Made by a program: the position numbers and the translations under genes
Notes under the pieces: model-generated
What the model saw: only the letters and a program-made list of their open reading frames with translations
What the model was told of the DNA's origin: nothing
The model's database searches: none
NCBI RefSeq assembly: GCF_018283455.1
Contig: NZ_JAAMTH010000001.1
Coordinates: forward strand, 491,001 to 555,000
DNA: 64,000 bases
DNA from: Planococcus sp. MSAK28401
Lineage (GTDB): Bacteria > Bacillota > Bacilli > Bacillales_A > Planococcaceae
Direction: 5' to 3'
Shown: one piece after another, positions 1 through 8,465 of the stretch
Layout of the letters: each line of letters opens with the position of its first letter
Numbering within the stretch: the stretch's first letter is position 1

Positions 1-903
1 AAAGACCCAGTGATCCAAACGGAAAACTTATCTCATTTGTCCTGCGACAAAGTAGTGGTCGCCACGCATTATCCGTTCAACGATTTTGACGGCATGTATT
101 TCTCGAGACTGTCTGTCAACCGCTCTTATGCCATTGCTGTCCGGACCGAAGGCAAGATTCCTGAAGGCATGTACATCAGTGCCGACAGCCCATCCCGCTC
201 TATCCGCTTTACGCCAGGTGAAGACGGAGAAAAACTCTTGTTGCTTGGCGGCGATGGCCATGCCACAGGCCAGAGTTCAGTCGAGACGATGGAGCATTAC
301 GAGAATTTGGCGAAGTTCGGTGAAGATTATTTTGCTGCAGAGGAAATTCCGTATCGCTGGTCATCCCAGGATATGACGACTTTGGATAAAATCCCTTATG
401 TCGGTACGATCACCGCTGGATATGAAAATATTCTCGTCGCGACCGGATTCCATAAATGGGGGATGGCGAACGGCGCCATTGCCGGGCGGATTTTGACCGA
501 CCAAATCGTCGGGCGCGACAACCCATACGCTGCGCTATTCGATCCGACGCGGCCGAAAGTGAAAACGGCCGATGCGGCAAGCTTCTTGAAGGACAATGCA
601 TCGGTGGCGAAAGAACTGGTCAGCGGCAAACTGAAAAAAGCCTCCAAGACAATCGACGACCTGGAAAAAGGGCAGGGCGGCCTTGTCAAAGTGGACGGCA
701 AAAAAGCGGGCGGCTACCGCGATGAATACGGCCAAGTGCATCTCGTCAAACCGACCTGTACGCATATGGGCTGTGACGTGGCATGGAACGATGCCGAAAC
801 TTCATGGGATTGCCCGTGTCATGGTTCCCGCTTCTCGCATACCGGGGAAGTATTGGAAGGGCCTGCCGTGAAACCGTTGAAGAAATTGGAAGGCGGCATA
901 TAA
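1..903 (+). CDS. FAD-dependent oxidoreductase with C-terminal Rieske domain (5' truncated)
   Basis: Reading frame is open from the first base, so the N-terminal FAD-binding part lies outside the window. The visible part has the substrate-binding half of a glycine-oxidase/DAO-like flavoprotein (an ATGFHKWGM motif near the end of that domain). A Rieske [2Fe-2S] domain follows, with the ligand motifs CTHMGC (first Cys codon at 757) and CPCHGS. This arrangement is that of Bacillus YhfW-like proteins. Family knowledge suggests an electron-transfer flavoenzyme in the cytosol; the substrate is unknown. A bidirectional terminator follows directly. Confidence 0.85.
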   Translation, partial: KDPVIQTENLSHLSCDKVVVATHYPFNDFDGMYFSRLSVNRSYAIAVRTEGKIPEGMYISADSPSRSIRFTPGEDGEKLLLLGGDGHATGQSSVETMEHYENLAKFGEDYFAAEEIPYRWSSQDMTTLDKIPYVGTITAGYENILVATGFHKWGMANGAIAGRILTDQIVGRDNPYAALFDPTRPKVKTADAASFLKDNASVAKELVSGKLKKASKTIDDLEKGQGGLVKVDGKKAGGYRDEYGQVHLVKPTCTHMGCDVAWNDAETSWDCPCHGSRFSHTGEVLEGPAVKPLKKLEGGI

Positions 904-910
904 AACGTAG

Positions 911-944
911 AAAAAAAGAAGCAGCGGCGGCTGCTTCTTTTTTT
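911..944. terminator. Bidirectional terminator
   Basis: Stem GAAGCAGC/GCTGCTTC with a GGCG loop is flanked by A7 on the left and T8 on the right. It can end the Rieske gene on the plus strand and the YceI gene on the minus strand. Confidence 0.85.
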
Positions 945-948
945 ATGC

Positions 949-1473
949 TTATGCTGGGTTCGCTTGGATTTCCAAGTTCAATTTGATGTCTTCGCCGACA
1001 AGCACGCCGCCTGTTTCAAGCGCTTGGTTCCATGTCAAACCGAAATCTTTGCGGTTGATTTTGCCGTTGACGTTGTATGCAACGACTTCGACGCCCCAAG
1101 GGTTGGTGGCTTTGCCGCCGTATTCCGCTTCGAACTTCGCTGGGCGGGTCACGCCTTTGATCGTCAAATCACCTTCAAGCTCGTATTCGTCATCGTCTTT
1201 TTTGCGGATATCGGTTGCGTTGAACGTAATGTAGGGATGCTGTTCAGCGTCAAAGAAATCTGCAGAGCGCAAATGGTTGTCGCGGTCTTCGTTATTGGTG
1301 TCAATGCTTGTCACATCGATTTTGAAATCGATCAATGCATTTTCCAGATTGTTTTCATCTGCTTCCACCTGTGCTTCATAAGAAGCGAAAGAGCCTTTCA
1401 CTTTCGAGATCATCATGTGTTTCACGGAAAATCCGATTTCTGAATGCGCTTGGTCTACTGTCCATTTTTTCAT
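949..1473 (-). CDS. YceI family protein
   Basis: 174 residues, about the usual length of the YceI lipocalin-like family, which bind polyisoprenoid or other amphipathic lipids. The start MKKWTVDQAHSEIGFSVKH carries the family's typical opening, and HMMISKVKGSF plus LTIKGVTRP are characteristic. No signal peptide is seen, so it is probably cytosolic, as in other Firmicutes. The ATG at 1473 is chosen because GGAGGA lies 8 nt upstream; an in-frame start further upstream has no ribosome binding site. A consensus promoter lies 35 nt upstream. Confidence 0.88.
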   Translation of the reverse strand: MKKWTVDQAHSEIGFSVKHMMISKVKGSFASYEAQVEADENNLENALIDFKIDVTSIDTNNEDRDNHLRSADFFDAEQHPYITFNATDIRKKDDDEYELEGDLTIKGVTRPAKFEAEYGGKATNPWGVEVVAYNVNGKINRKDFGLTWNQALETGGVLVGEDIKLNLEIQANPA

Positions 1474-1507
1474 GAGTAATTCCTCCAATTTCGTATGTGT
1501 TAGCCTT

Positions 1508-1536
1508 ACTATAATCAATTAATATCTCGAAGTCAA
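1508..1536 (-). promoter_or_regulatory. Sigma-A promoter of the YceI gene
   Basis: On the minus strand the -35 is TTGACT (1531-1536) and the -10 is TATAGT (1508-1513), with a 17-nt spacer. The spacer contains TCGAGAT, matching half of the MhqR-type palindrome found at 15475. Confidence 0.75.
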
Positions 1537-1540
1537 TAGG

Positions 1541-1566
1541 TTTTAATTAAAATAGTTTTAATTAAA
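1541..1566. promoter_or_regulatory. Duplicated TTTTAATTAAA motif upstream of the YceI promoter
   Basis: The near-palindrome TTTTAATTAAA occurs twice (1541-1551 and 1556-1566), just upstream of the -35 of the YceI promoter and between the divergent YceI and murB genes. It may be an operator for a winged-helix regulator; no regulator is assigned. Confidence 0.35.
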
Positions 1567-1610
1567 GATAAAATTTATTTGGACTTTAGTCCTTAACAAG
1601 GCGATATCAC

Positions 1611-1639
1611 TTGTCAAAACATGATGAAAAATGGATACT
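1611..1639 (+). promoter_or_regulatory. Sigma-A promoter of murB
   Basis: -35 TTGTCA (1611-1616), 17-nt spacer, -10 GATACT (1634-1639). A transcript from here begins near 1646, which excludes an in-frame ATG at 1631 as the murB start. Confidence 0.65.
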
Positions 1640-1675
1640 ATTAAGAGCGAAAAGTTTAGAAGGGATTTGCTTGGA

Positions 1676-2593
1676 ATGATGAAAGAAACTTGGTTGACAG
1701 ATTTGCGCCGTTTTGTGGCGGAAGATCATGTCAAAATGGACGAGCCTTTGCATTTGCATACATTGACTAAAATGGGCGGGCCGGCCGATATATTTGTAGC
1801 ACCGACAACTGAAGATGAAGTGGCTTATACTGTAAAATACGCATATGATAATGACATCCCGCTATTAATGCTTGGGAATGGCTCCAATATGGTTGTCCGC
1901 GACGGTGGCGTCCGTGGAATCGTGCTGACGTTCAAAAAGCTCGACGGCATCATGATTAATGGAACAACGGTCATCGCACAAGGTGGTGCCGACATTAAGA
2001 CCGTATCCCGCGCAGCAGCGGACAGCCAATTGACTGGCTTGGAATTCGCCTGTGGCATCCCCGGTTCGATCGGCGGCGCAATGGCGATGAATGCCGGCGC
2101 ATATGGCGGCGAGATTCAAGATGTTATCGTCCAGGCGACGGTCTTGACAAAAGAAGGGGAAAAGCTTGTCTTGACGAAAGACGAGTTGGAACTCGGCTAC
2201 CGGAAAAGTATCATCACGAAAAAAGGGTTTTATGTCCTTGCTTCCGAGTTTGGCCTTGAAATTGGCGAGCAGCGGTTCATCGACGCGAAAATGGACGAAT
2301 TGACGTTCCAGCGCGAAAGCAAGCAGCCGCTTGAATTTCCTTCTGCAGGAAGTGTCTTCAAACGCCCGCCGGGTAATTTTGCTGGCAAGTTGATCCAGGA
2401 AAGCGGCTTGCAGGGCAAGGGATTCGGTGGTGCGGAAGTTTCGACAAAACATGCCGGATTTATCGTCAATAAAAACAACGCGACCGCCAATGACTACATT
2501 CAAACGATTGAAATGGTGAAAAAAGCGGTGTTCGAAAAATTCGGCATCGATTTGGAGCTTGAAGTAAAAATCGTCGGCGAAGAAATGGCTTGA
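1676..2593 (+). CDS. murB: UDP-N-acetylenolpyruvoylglucosamine reductase
   Basis: MurB reduces UDP-GlcNAc-enolpyruvate to UDP-MurNAc with NADPH and FAD in the cytosol, the second committed step of peptidoglycan synthesis. The 305-residue protein has the FAD-binding features TLTKMGGPAD, LGNGSNM and GIPGSIGGAMAMNAGAYGGEI. The SAGSVFKRP segment contains the catalytic Ser (about residue 226) that protonates the product. The absence of the longer C-terminal insert fits type IIa Gram-positive MurB. ATG 1676 is chosen because AGAAGGGA lies 10 nt upstream and the promoter -10 overlaps the earlier ATG. It is monocistronic, closed by a strong terminator. Confidence 0.95.
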   Translation: MMKETWLTDLRRFVAEDHVKMDEPLHLHTLTKMGGPADIFVAPTTEDEVAYTVKYAYDNDIPLLMLGNGSNMVVRDGGVRGIVLTFKKLDGIMINGTTVIAQGGADIKTVSRAAADSQLTGLEFACGIPGSIGGAMAMNAGAYGGEIQDVIVQATVLTKEGEKLVLTKDELELGYRKSIITKKGFYVLASEFGLEIGEQRFIDAKMDELTFQRESKQPLEFPSAGSVFKRPPGNFAGKLIQESGLQGKGFGGAEVSTKHAGFIVNKNNATANDYIQTIEMVKKAVFEKFGIDLELEVKIVGEEMA

Positions 2594-2601
2594 TTTAAAC
2601 T

Positions 2602-2636
2602 AGCGGCACTCCTTTAGACGGAGTGCCGCTTTTTTA
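2602..2636 (+). terminator. Terminator of murB
   Basis: Perfect 11-bp stem AGCGGCACTCC/GGAGTGCCGCT followed by T6. Confidence 0.9.
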
Positions 2637-2652
2637 AGTAGGGCCATTATTA

Positions 2653-2661
2653 TGGTATAAT
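2653..2661 (+). promoter_or_regulatory. Extended -10 promoter of the antiporter gene
   Basis: TGGTATAAT is a TGn-TATAAT extended -10, 25 nt before the GTG start. No good -35 is visible. Confidence 0.55.
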
Positions 2662-2686
2662 GAATTCAAAGTAATTTGCGGAGTGG

Positions 2687-4171
2687 GTGGTCAATATACA
2701 GAGCTTTAGTGTAGACGGTATAATCTTGATCGGCGGGATCTTCCTCCTTGCTGGCGTTTTAATGACGAAAGTATCTGCTCGCGCCGGCGTTCCCTCGCTC
2801 GTTTTGTTTATGTTCCTCGGCATGGTGTTAGGCAGTGATGTTTCAGGCCTCATCTACTTCTCCAACGCAGAAATTGCCCAGATGGTCGGAATTGTTGCCC
2901 TCATTATTATCCTCTTCGAAGGCGGTTTGCAAACCCAGTGGAAGCATATCCGCCCGGTTCTTGGCGGTTCGATCGTCCTGGCGACGCTTGGGGTTTTGAT
3001 CACGACAGGCATTGTGGCTGTCGCAGCGTATTATGTTTTTGATTTGACTTGGCTGCAGGCTTTGCTGCTTGGTTCCATCGTCGGTTCGACGGATGCCGCA
3101 GCGGTATTTTCCGTTCTCGCAGGCCAAAACATCAAAGCCAAAATCTCCTCAACGCTCGAAGCGGAGTCAGGAACGAACGACCCGATGGCGATGTTTTTGA
3201 CCATCGCTTTCGTGCAATTAATCATGATCCCAGATTCATCGGTCTGGACGATGCTCGGCAGCTTCCTGCTTCAAATGGGGCTTGGCTTGGTCCTGGGATT
3301 GGCACTTGGATTTTTCGCGTCATGGACCATCAACCGGATTCGGCTGGATGCATCTGGACTTTACGCGGTGCTTGCCGCTGGTTTTGCGATTTTCATCTAT
3401 AGCTTTACGGCCGTCCTCGGAGGCAGCGGGCTGCTTGCGGTTTACTTGGCAGCGCTTGTGATCGGGACGCGCGATTTGACGCATAGCTATTCCATCGTCT
3501 CTTTCCATGAAGGATTCGCTTGGCTCATGCAGATCGTCATGTTCGTCATTCTCGGCCTGCTCGTCTTTCCGAGCCAATTGGCGGACTGGGAACTGATCTG
3601 GAAAGGGCTTGTGTTATCGTTCGTGTTGATTTTTGTAGCACGCCCGATTGCCGTCTTCATCAGTACGGCATTCTTCGATTACGATGTGAAAGAAAAGCTG
3701 TTCATGTCGTGGGCAGGGCTGCGTGGAGCGGTGCCGATCGTTCTGGCAACGTTCCCGATGCTCGCGGGCATGGAAAACAGCATCCTGTTTTTCAATATCG
3801 TTTCGTTCATCGTGCTGACGTCTGCGTTGCTGCAAGGTTCGACCATCGCGTTTTTTGCCGAGAAACTCGGATTGAACGGGCGCCCGGTTCCAAAGCGAAT
3901 CCATTCCCTGGAATTGGTGTCGATGGACCGTGCCAATGCAGAAATGCTTGAAGTCGAACTATCGGAGAAATCGCCTTTTGCTGGCCAGTTGGTACAGACG
4001 ATCGGCCTTCCGAACCAGACCTTGATCAGTGCCATTATCCGTTCCGGCAAGCTCGTCATGCCAACTGGAACAACGCGTCTCAGAAAAGGGGATGTGCTGT
4101 ATGTCCTTACTGAAAAGAAACAAGTGCCGAAAGTGAAACTGGTACTTGGAGAAGAAGATTTCGTCAACTAA
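2687..4171 (+). CDS. Potassium/proton antiporter, CPA1/NhaP2 type with TrkA-C domain
   Basis: 494 residues: about twelve membrane segments of a cation/proton antiporter (roughly residues 8-400), then a cytosolic RCK-C/TrkA-C domain (about 405-490) that usually senses nucleotides or ions. Visible family signatures are FEGGLQTQW, GSTDAAAVFSVL and ESGTNDPMA, the last two carrying the transport-site acidic residues. The closest described relatives are NhaP2/CvrA-type K+/H+ antiporters, so a role in K+ or Na+ extrusion and pH homeostasis is likely; the ion is inferred. The GTG start keeps the first membrane segment intact. GGAG lies close upstream, so spacing is not ideal. Confidence 0.85.
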   Translation: MVNIQSFSVDGIILIGGIFLLAGVLMTKVSARAGVPSLVLFMFLGMVLGSDVSGLIYFSNAEIAQMVGIVALIIILFEGGLQTQWKHIRPVLGGSIVLATLGVLITTGIVAVAAYYVFDLTWLQALLLGSIVGSTDAAAVFSVLAGQNIKAKISSTLEAESGTNDPMAMFLTIAFVQLIMIPDSSVWTMLGSFLLQMGLGLVLGLALGFFASWTINRIRLDASGLYAVLAAGFAIFIYSFTAVLGGSGLLAVYLAALVIGTRDLTHSYSIVSFHEGFAWLMQIVMFVILGLLVFPSQLADWELIWKGLVLSFVLIFVARPIAVFISTAFFDYDVKEKLFMSWAGLRGAVPIVLATFPMLAGMENSILFFNIVSFIVLTSALLQGSTIAFFAEKLGLNGRPVPKRIHSLELVSMDRANAEMLEVELSEKSPFAGQLVQTIGLPNQTLISAIIRSGKLVMPTGTTRLRKGDVLYVLTEKKQVPKVKLVLGEEDFVN

Positions 4172-4197
4172 GCTTGCCTCTGCGGCAGGCTTTTTTT
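4172..4197 (+). terminator. Terminator of the antiporter gene
   Basis: Stem GCTTGCC/GGCAGGC with a 5-nt loop and T7, one base after the stop codon. Confidence 0.85.
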
Positions 4198-4256
4198 GAT
4201 GCTGAGGAAGGATTTTCCACTGCGCCAGTCGAATGAAAAGCAAAAAGGGGGATCCA

Positions 4257-6614
4257 ATGATGAAAAAGAAAAAATGGGGGAAATGGCTATTGATTGCATT
4301 CGGGTCGCTGCTCGTATTGGCAGCCGTTGCAGTTATTTTTGCAAACGTTTACATATCGAAGTCGAAACCGGTTATTGAAGGTGAGGTGGCTGTTGGGGTG
4401 CTGGAAGAGCGCGTGACGGTCGTGCGGGATGATATCGGCGTGCCGCATATCCAAGCACAAAGTGATGCAGACTTGTACCGGGCGCAGGGCTATGTGCAGG
4501 CGCAAGACCGCTTATTCCAAATGGATTTATCAAGGCGGCAAGCGAGCGGACGCTTGGCTGAAGTAATCGGCGAAGCAGCCATTGATACCGATAAACACTT
4601 CCGCACCTTCAGCTTGCGCCGTGCCGGAGAAGCATCTTGGGAGGGCTACGGGGACGAAGCGAAGCAAGTGCTCGAATGGTATGCGGAAGGCGTCAACGCG
4701 TATATCGAAGAAGCCAAAGAAGAAGGGCGCCTGAGCTATGAGTTTGCGCTGCTTGGCTATGAACCCGAACCATGGACGCCGGTCGATTCTTTGGCAATCG
4801 GCAAATTCATGGCCTATGATCTTGGCGGCCATTGGAATTCGCTCGCTGTTCGGCATTGGGCGTTGAATGAATTCCCGGAAGATAAAGCGCGCGAATTGTT
4901 CATACGCTATCCGGAAGAGGCGCCGGCGATTTTGGCAGCGAACAAAAAACAGCCGGTCGTAGTCGCAGGAGCTTTCGATCCATCAGTCATTCCGCCAGAA
5001 TTCAACGGCAGCAATAACTGGGTCGTTTCAGGCGATAAGACGGAAAGCGGGCTGCCGCTACTAGCAGACGATCCGCATCTCGGGCTCAGCACGCCATCCA
5101 TTTGGTACCAGATGCATTTGGAGTCGCCGGAACAAAATGTCAGCGGCGTCATTTTCGCAGGTATTCCGGGAATCATTCTCGGGCATAACGAACAGATTGC
5201 ATGGGGGGTGACGAATGTCGGGCCGGATGTCCAGGATCTGTATATCGAAACGCCGAACCCTGACGATCCGACACAGTTCCGTTATGAAGGGCAATGGGAA
5301 CAAGCGGAGGTGCTAGAAGAGCCGATAAAGGTAAAGGATGGGGAGACAGTTGATTTCGAAGTGCTCGTCACGCGCCACGGGCCTATCGTATCGCCGGTCT
5401 TGTATGAAGAAGAAGAGTCTTCCGCTATTTTTTCTATGCAGTGGACAGCGCTTGAGCCGACACTCGAACTGCAGGCCGTGTTGAATTTTAATAAAGCGGA
5501 GAACTGGGAACAATTCGAAACGGCCTTGGAAGATTTCCAGGCGCCTGCACAGAATTTCGTATTCGCGTCGACTGACGGCACCATTGCGTACAAAGCGAAC
5601 GGGCGCATTCCGATCCGCAAACAAGGCGATGGGCAATTGCCGGTGCCGGGTGATTCTGCTGAATATGGCTGGGATGGCTATGTGCCGTTCGATGAATTGC
5701 CGCGTTCGGTCAATCCGGAATCCGGCTTTATCGCGACCGCTAATAACCAAGTCATAGATGATAGCTATCCGTACCATATCACGGATTTCTGGGCGCAGCC
5801 TTATCGCTATGAGCGCATCGCGGAAGTGCTCGATGAAAACGATAAACTGACTGCGGAAGACATGATGGCTTTGCAGATGGACCAGAAAAATCTATACGCT
5901 GCAGAATTTCTTGAAGGAATGATGGCGGAAGTCGAAAAAACGACAGATGAACACGAAGAATTGTTCAAGATGCTGCGGGAATGGGACCAAGTCGACAGTG
6001 CAGGGCAAGCAGCGCCTTTCGTGTTCCATACATGGATGCGCCAATTGCCGGACACCTTATTCGAAGAACAATTTCCTGAAGATGTCTACGATATGCTGTC
6101 AGGCAAAAACCATATCACTGACGCTATGTTGCGCCAAGCTTTTGAAGGAGACGAGGGCGCATGGGTCCGTGAATATGGCGGCACAGGGAAATGGCTCGCT
6201 GATTCGCTCGATTTTGCTCTCGATGATATCGAAGCTGAACAAGGCAGCGATCCGCAAGACTGGGAATGGGGCGAATACCATCAGTTGACCTTCCCGCATC
6301 CTGTCGCGGGGGCCTCACCAATTCTCGAACAGTTCTTGAATCCGGACAAGGTGCCAGTGGGCGGCTCGAATATTACCGTTCAGGCAGCGGCCTTCAATGA
6401 TGATGGTGATGTCGATCACGGGGCATCTTGGCGTTTTGTGGCCGACCTTGCCGATTTATCGAAAGCCTATCACATTGTGGGGCCAGGACTGAGCGGCCAC
6501 GTGAAGTCCGACTTTTTCCATAATCAAGTCGACAAATGGGCGCAAGGCGAGTTTCATGAAACCCGCATCGAAGGCGATATGGAAGGAGCCGAATTAACGC
6601 TCATTCCTGAATAA
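4257..6614 (+). CDS. Penicillin acylase family N-terminal nucleophile hydrolase
   Basis: 785 residues. A lysine-rich N-terminus precedes one hydrophobic segment (about residues 8-32), which could anchor or export the protein. The body matches the penicillin/cephalosporin/acyl-homoserine-lactone acylase family. It has the early RDDIGVPHI motif, an alpha-chain region to about residue 250, and GSNNW at the autocleavage site, where Ser252 would become the N-terminal nucleophile of the beta chain. Family members hydrolyse amide bonds of beta-lactams or acyl-homoserine lactones; the natural substrate cannot be read from sequence. ATG 4257 follows AAAGGGGG with 5-nt spacing. The fluoride-exporter genes start 32 nt downstream but have their own promoter. 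Confidence 0.9.
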   Translation: MMKKKKWGKWLLIAFGSLLVLAAVAVIFANVYISKSKPVIEGEVAVGVLEERVTVVRDDIGVPHIQAQSDADLYRAQGYVQAQDRLFQMDLSRRQASGRLAEVIGEAAIDTDKHFRTFSLRRAGEASWEGYGDEAKQVLEWYAEGVNAYIEEAKEEGRLSYEFALLGYEPEPWTPVDSLAIGKFMAYDLGGHWNSLAVRHWALNEFPEDKARELFIRYPEEAPAILAANKKQPVVVAGAFDPSVIPPEFNGSNNWVVSGDKTESGLPLLADDPHLGLSTPSIWYQMHLESPEQNVSGVIFAGIPGIILGHNEQIAWGVTNVGPDVQDLYIETPNPDDPTQFRYEGQWEQAEVLEEPIKVKDGETVDFEVLVTRHGPIVSPVLYEEEESSAIFSMQWTALEPTLELQAVLNFNKAENWEQFETALEDFQAPAQNFVFASTDGTIAYKANGRIPIRKQGDGQLPVPGDSAEYGWDGYVPFDELPRSVNPESGFIATANNQVIDDSYPYHITDFWAQPYRYERIAEVLDENDKLTAEDMMALQMDQKNLYAAEFLEGMMAEVEKTTDEHEELFKMLREWDQVDSAGQAAPFVFHTWMRQLPDTLFEEQFPEDVYDMLSGKNHITDAMLRQAFEGDEGAWVREYGGTGKWLADSLDFALDDIEAEQGSDPQDWEWGEYHQLTFPHPVAGASPILEQFLNPDKVPVGGSNITVQAAAFNDDGDVDHGASWRFVADLADLSKAYHIVGPGLSGHVKSDFFHNQVDKWAQGEFHETRIEGDMEGAELTLIPE

Positions 6615-6622
6615 GGTATACT
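6594..6622 (+). promoter_or_regulatory. Sigma-A promoter of the fluoride exporter pair
   Basis: TTAACG (6594-6599), 17-nt spacer, TATACT (6617-6622), overlapping the end of the acylase gene. The remaining leader is only about 20 nt, too short for a fluoride riboswitch. Confidence 0.5.
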
Positions 6623-6646
6623 GGAGAAAAACATTCGGGGGATTTT

Positions 6647-7000
6647 ATGAAAAACATATTGGCTGTAGGGTTCGGCGGCATGGCCGGATCGCTTCTCCGC
6701 ACGGCTGTGTTTCAATTCGCCGGGGCTGGGCTGGGCTTATGGCTTGTGAACATTATCGGAAGCTTCATCATCGGCATCGCAGCGGCCCGGTTGGTGAAGC
6801 GTTCGGCGGGAACGCGGCTGTTCGTCTCGACCGGCCTGATTGGTTCGTTCACAAGTTTTTCGGCCTTTTCAGCGGATTGGTTCCGCCTGCTTGAATCGTC
6901 CTTATTAACAGGCATCATGTATGCGCTTGGCATGACGGCCGCATCAATTGTTGCAGCGGCTTTGGGGTTGTTAGCGGGGCGCAAGGGGGTGGCCAAATGA
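6647..7000 (+). CDS. crcB1: Fluoride channel subunit CrcB/FluC (first of a pair)
   Basis: 117 residues with four membrane helices. It carries the Fluc signatures: an N-terminal GGMAGSLLR, the VNIIGSFIIG helix with its conserved Asn, and GLIGSFTSFSAF, the break that holds the central Na+ and the fluoride-coordinating Phe residues. Fluc proteins export fluoride by passive channel activity as antiparallel dimers. Its stop overlaps the start of a second crcB gene by 4 nt, so the two are translationally coupled and probably form a heterodimer, as is common in Bacillales. Confidence 0.92.
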   Translation: MKNILAVGFGGMAGSLLRTAVFQFAGAGLGLWLVNIIGSFIIGIAAARLVKRSAGTRLFVSTGLIGSFTSFSAFSADWFRLLESSLLTGIMYALGMTAASIVAAALGLLAGRKGVAK

Positions 7001-7332
7001 TCAGCATCGCGATATTCGGCTTTCTCGGGGCCGTTGCCCGTTATCTCTGTTATATGGCAGTGGAAAACCGTGCGCGCCAGCCGAAGCTTGCGACTTGGTT
7101 CGTCAACAGTGCCGGCTCGCTCATCATCGGTGCATGCCTCGGGGCAGGTGTGCCGGCAGCTTCCGGAATCTTCGGGTTTCTCGGCGCGTTCACGACATTT
7201 TCGACAATGGCGCTCGACAGTGTGAAGGATTTTGAAGACGGCCATTGGAAGCGGGGCATCTTTTATATTTCAGCGACCCTTGTTTCCGGCCTAGTGCTGT
7301 TTGCTGTCGGCTATTCAATTGCTTCTACGTAA
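6997..7332 (+). CDS. crcB2: Fluoride channel subunit CrcB/FluC (second of a pair)
   Basis: 111 residues and four predicted membrane helices. It shows the same family motifs as its partner: FGFLGAVARY at the N-terminus, FVNSAGSLIIG in helix 2 and GFLGAFTTFSTMA at the ion site. It begins inside the last codons of the upstream subunit (ATGA overlap) and is closed by a bidirectional terminator. Function is fluoride efflux across the cytoplasmic membrane, most likely only together with the upstream subunit. Confidence 0.92.
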   Translation: MISIAIFGFLGAVARYLCYMAVENRARQPKLATWFVNSAGSLIIGACLGAGVPAASGIFGFLGAFTTFSTMALDSVKDFEDGHWKRGIFYISATLVSGLVLFAVGYSIAST

Positions 7333-7368
7333 AAAAACCGTTCCGCTGAAATAGCGGGACGGTTTTTT
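7331..7368. terminator. Bidirectional terminator
   Basis: Stem CCGTTCCGCT/AGCGGGACGG with A7 before and T6 after. It serves the crcB pair and the convergent P1 peptidase gene. Confidence 0.85.
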
Positions 7369-7379
7369 GTGTTGTGTTT

Positions 7380-8369
7380 TTATTCGAACTGGCCTTTTTC
7401 AACGACGCGTCCCATGCGCCCGGCAGTGGTCTCGGCATGGAACAGCGATTGATAGACCGCTTCTTCCGTTGATTCGATCACCCCTTGGAACAGCGAAGCC
7501 ATCACGTCGTGGTCATCGCGCAATACCCGCAAATCAGTAAAAGGAGATTGCTGCTGGTGGGGAATGGTATAGGCGGTGGAGAAGGCGATGATGATGTCTC
7601 CTGAGCCGTTATGTACATGCGTGCCAGTTCGGCCGAGCCCGATCGCCGCACGTTTGGCGAGCCGTTTCAGCTGGCGGCTATCGAGCGGTGCATCGGTGGC
7701 GATTACGATGATGACAGATCCGTCCGGGCGCTGTTCCGGTGCGCCTTCCGGCAGCCAATTGGCGATGGCGATTTCTTCTTTGCGCCCGAAATTGGTCAAA
7801 ACGAATGCGCCGGCCGTGAACTGTTCATCCCCGTATTCCACAGTGCGTGAAGAAGAGCCGATGCCGCCCTTGACGCCATAGCAAATCATCCCTTTTCCGG
7901 CACCGACAGCCCCTTGCGTAAAGTCAGCGGAAGCTGTGCGAATCGCCTCGGCAGCATGAAGAGGTTCGACCGCCATCCGCCGCATCGAATTCAAATAGCT
8001 GTCATTGCATTCGCCGACAACCACATTCAACGAGCTGGTCGAATCGCCGATGGCAGGATTTTCCGCAAGCATATAGTCCATCGTTCCTTGCAGCACCGCT
8101 GCTACGCTGAAAGTATTCGTCAGCATGATTGGGGATTCGATCACGCCAAGTTCATCGACTTGGATGAGTCCGGCGGTTTTGCCGAAGCCATTCAATACAA
8201 ACGAGGCAGCAGGCGTTTTTCGTTCGAACCAGTTGCCGGCATGCGGCAGGATCGCCGTGACGCCGGTGCAGACTGACTCTTCATCATTGATCTTTTCGTC
8301 GAGTGTGATATGGCCGACTTTGACGCCTGGGACATCGGCGATGGAATTGCGTTTTCCTTTATGCATCAT
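7380..8369 (-). CDS. P1 family (DmpA/BapA-type) peptidase
   Basis: About 329 residues of the S58/P1 family of N-terminal-nucleophile aminopeptidases (L-aminopeptidase DmpA, beta-peptidyl aminopeptidase). The opening NSIADVPGVKVGHITL is the family signature. Self-cleavage in the family occurs before a Ser or Thr in the middle of the chain; the region around GAFVLTNFGRKEEIAIANW corresponds to that neighbourhood, though I cannot fix the exact residue. Substrate is unknown. The start is uncertain: ATG 8369 and the adjacent ATG 8366 follow GGGGATC, while a TTG 30 nt upstream has no clear ribosome binding site. It follows the universal stress protein gene on the same strand by 96 nt. Confidence 0.85.
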   Translation of the reverse strand: MMHKGKRNSIADVPGVKVGHITLDEKINDEESVCTGVTAILPHAGNWFERKTPAASFVLNGFGKTAGLIQVDELGVIESPIMLTNTFSVAAVLQGTMDYMLAENPAIGDSTSSLNVVVGECNDSYLNSMRRMAVEPLHAAEAIRTASADFTQGAVGAGKGMICYGVKGGIGSSSRTVEYGDEQFTAGAFVLTNFGRKEEIAIANWLPEGAPEQRPDGSVIIVIATDAPLDSRQLKRLAKRAAIGLGRTGTHVHNGSGDIIIAFSTAYTIPHQQQSPFTDLRVLRDDHDVMASLFQGVIESTEEAVYQSLFHAETTAGRMGRVVEKGQFE

Positions 8370-8465
8370 GATCCCCATTTCTGTTTTTCTGCATGACAAC
8401 AGATACTTGCCCCGAGCTTGACAAAATGGGTGGGGTTGAACAGCGCTGCTGATTGCAGTTCTTCT

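Noticed and set aside
964..1443. 159-codon plus-strand frame opposite the YceI gene
   Set aside because: Shadow frame of a clear YceI coding sequence; no ribosome binding site and an improbable Phe/Val/Cys composition.
1631..1675. Upstream in-frame ATG for murB
   Set aside because: The -10 of the murB promoter (1634-1639) overlaps it and no ribosome binding site precedes it.
6615..6646. Fluoride riboswitch before the crcB pair
   Set aside because: Only 32 nt separate the genes, and the required pseudoknot sequence is not present.
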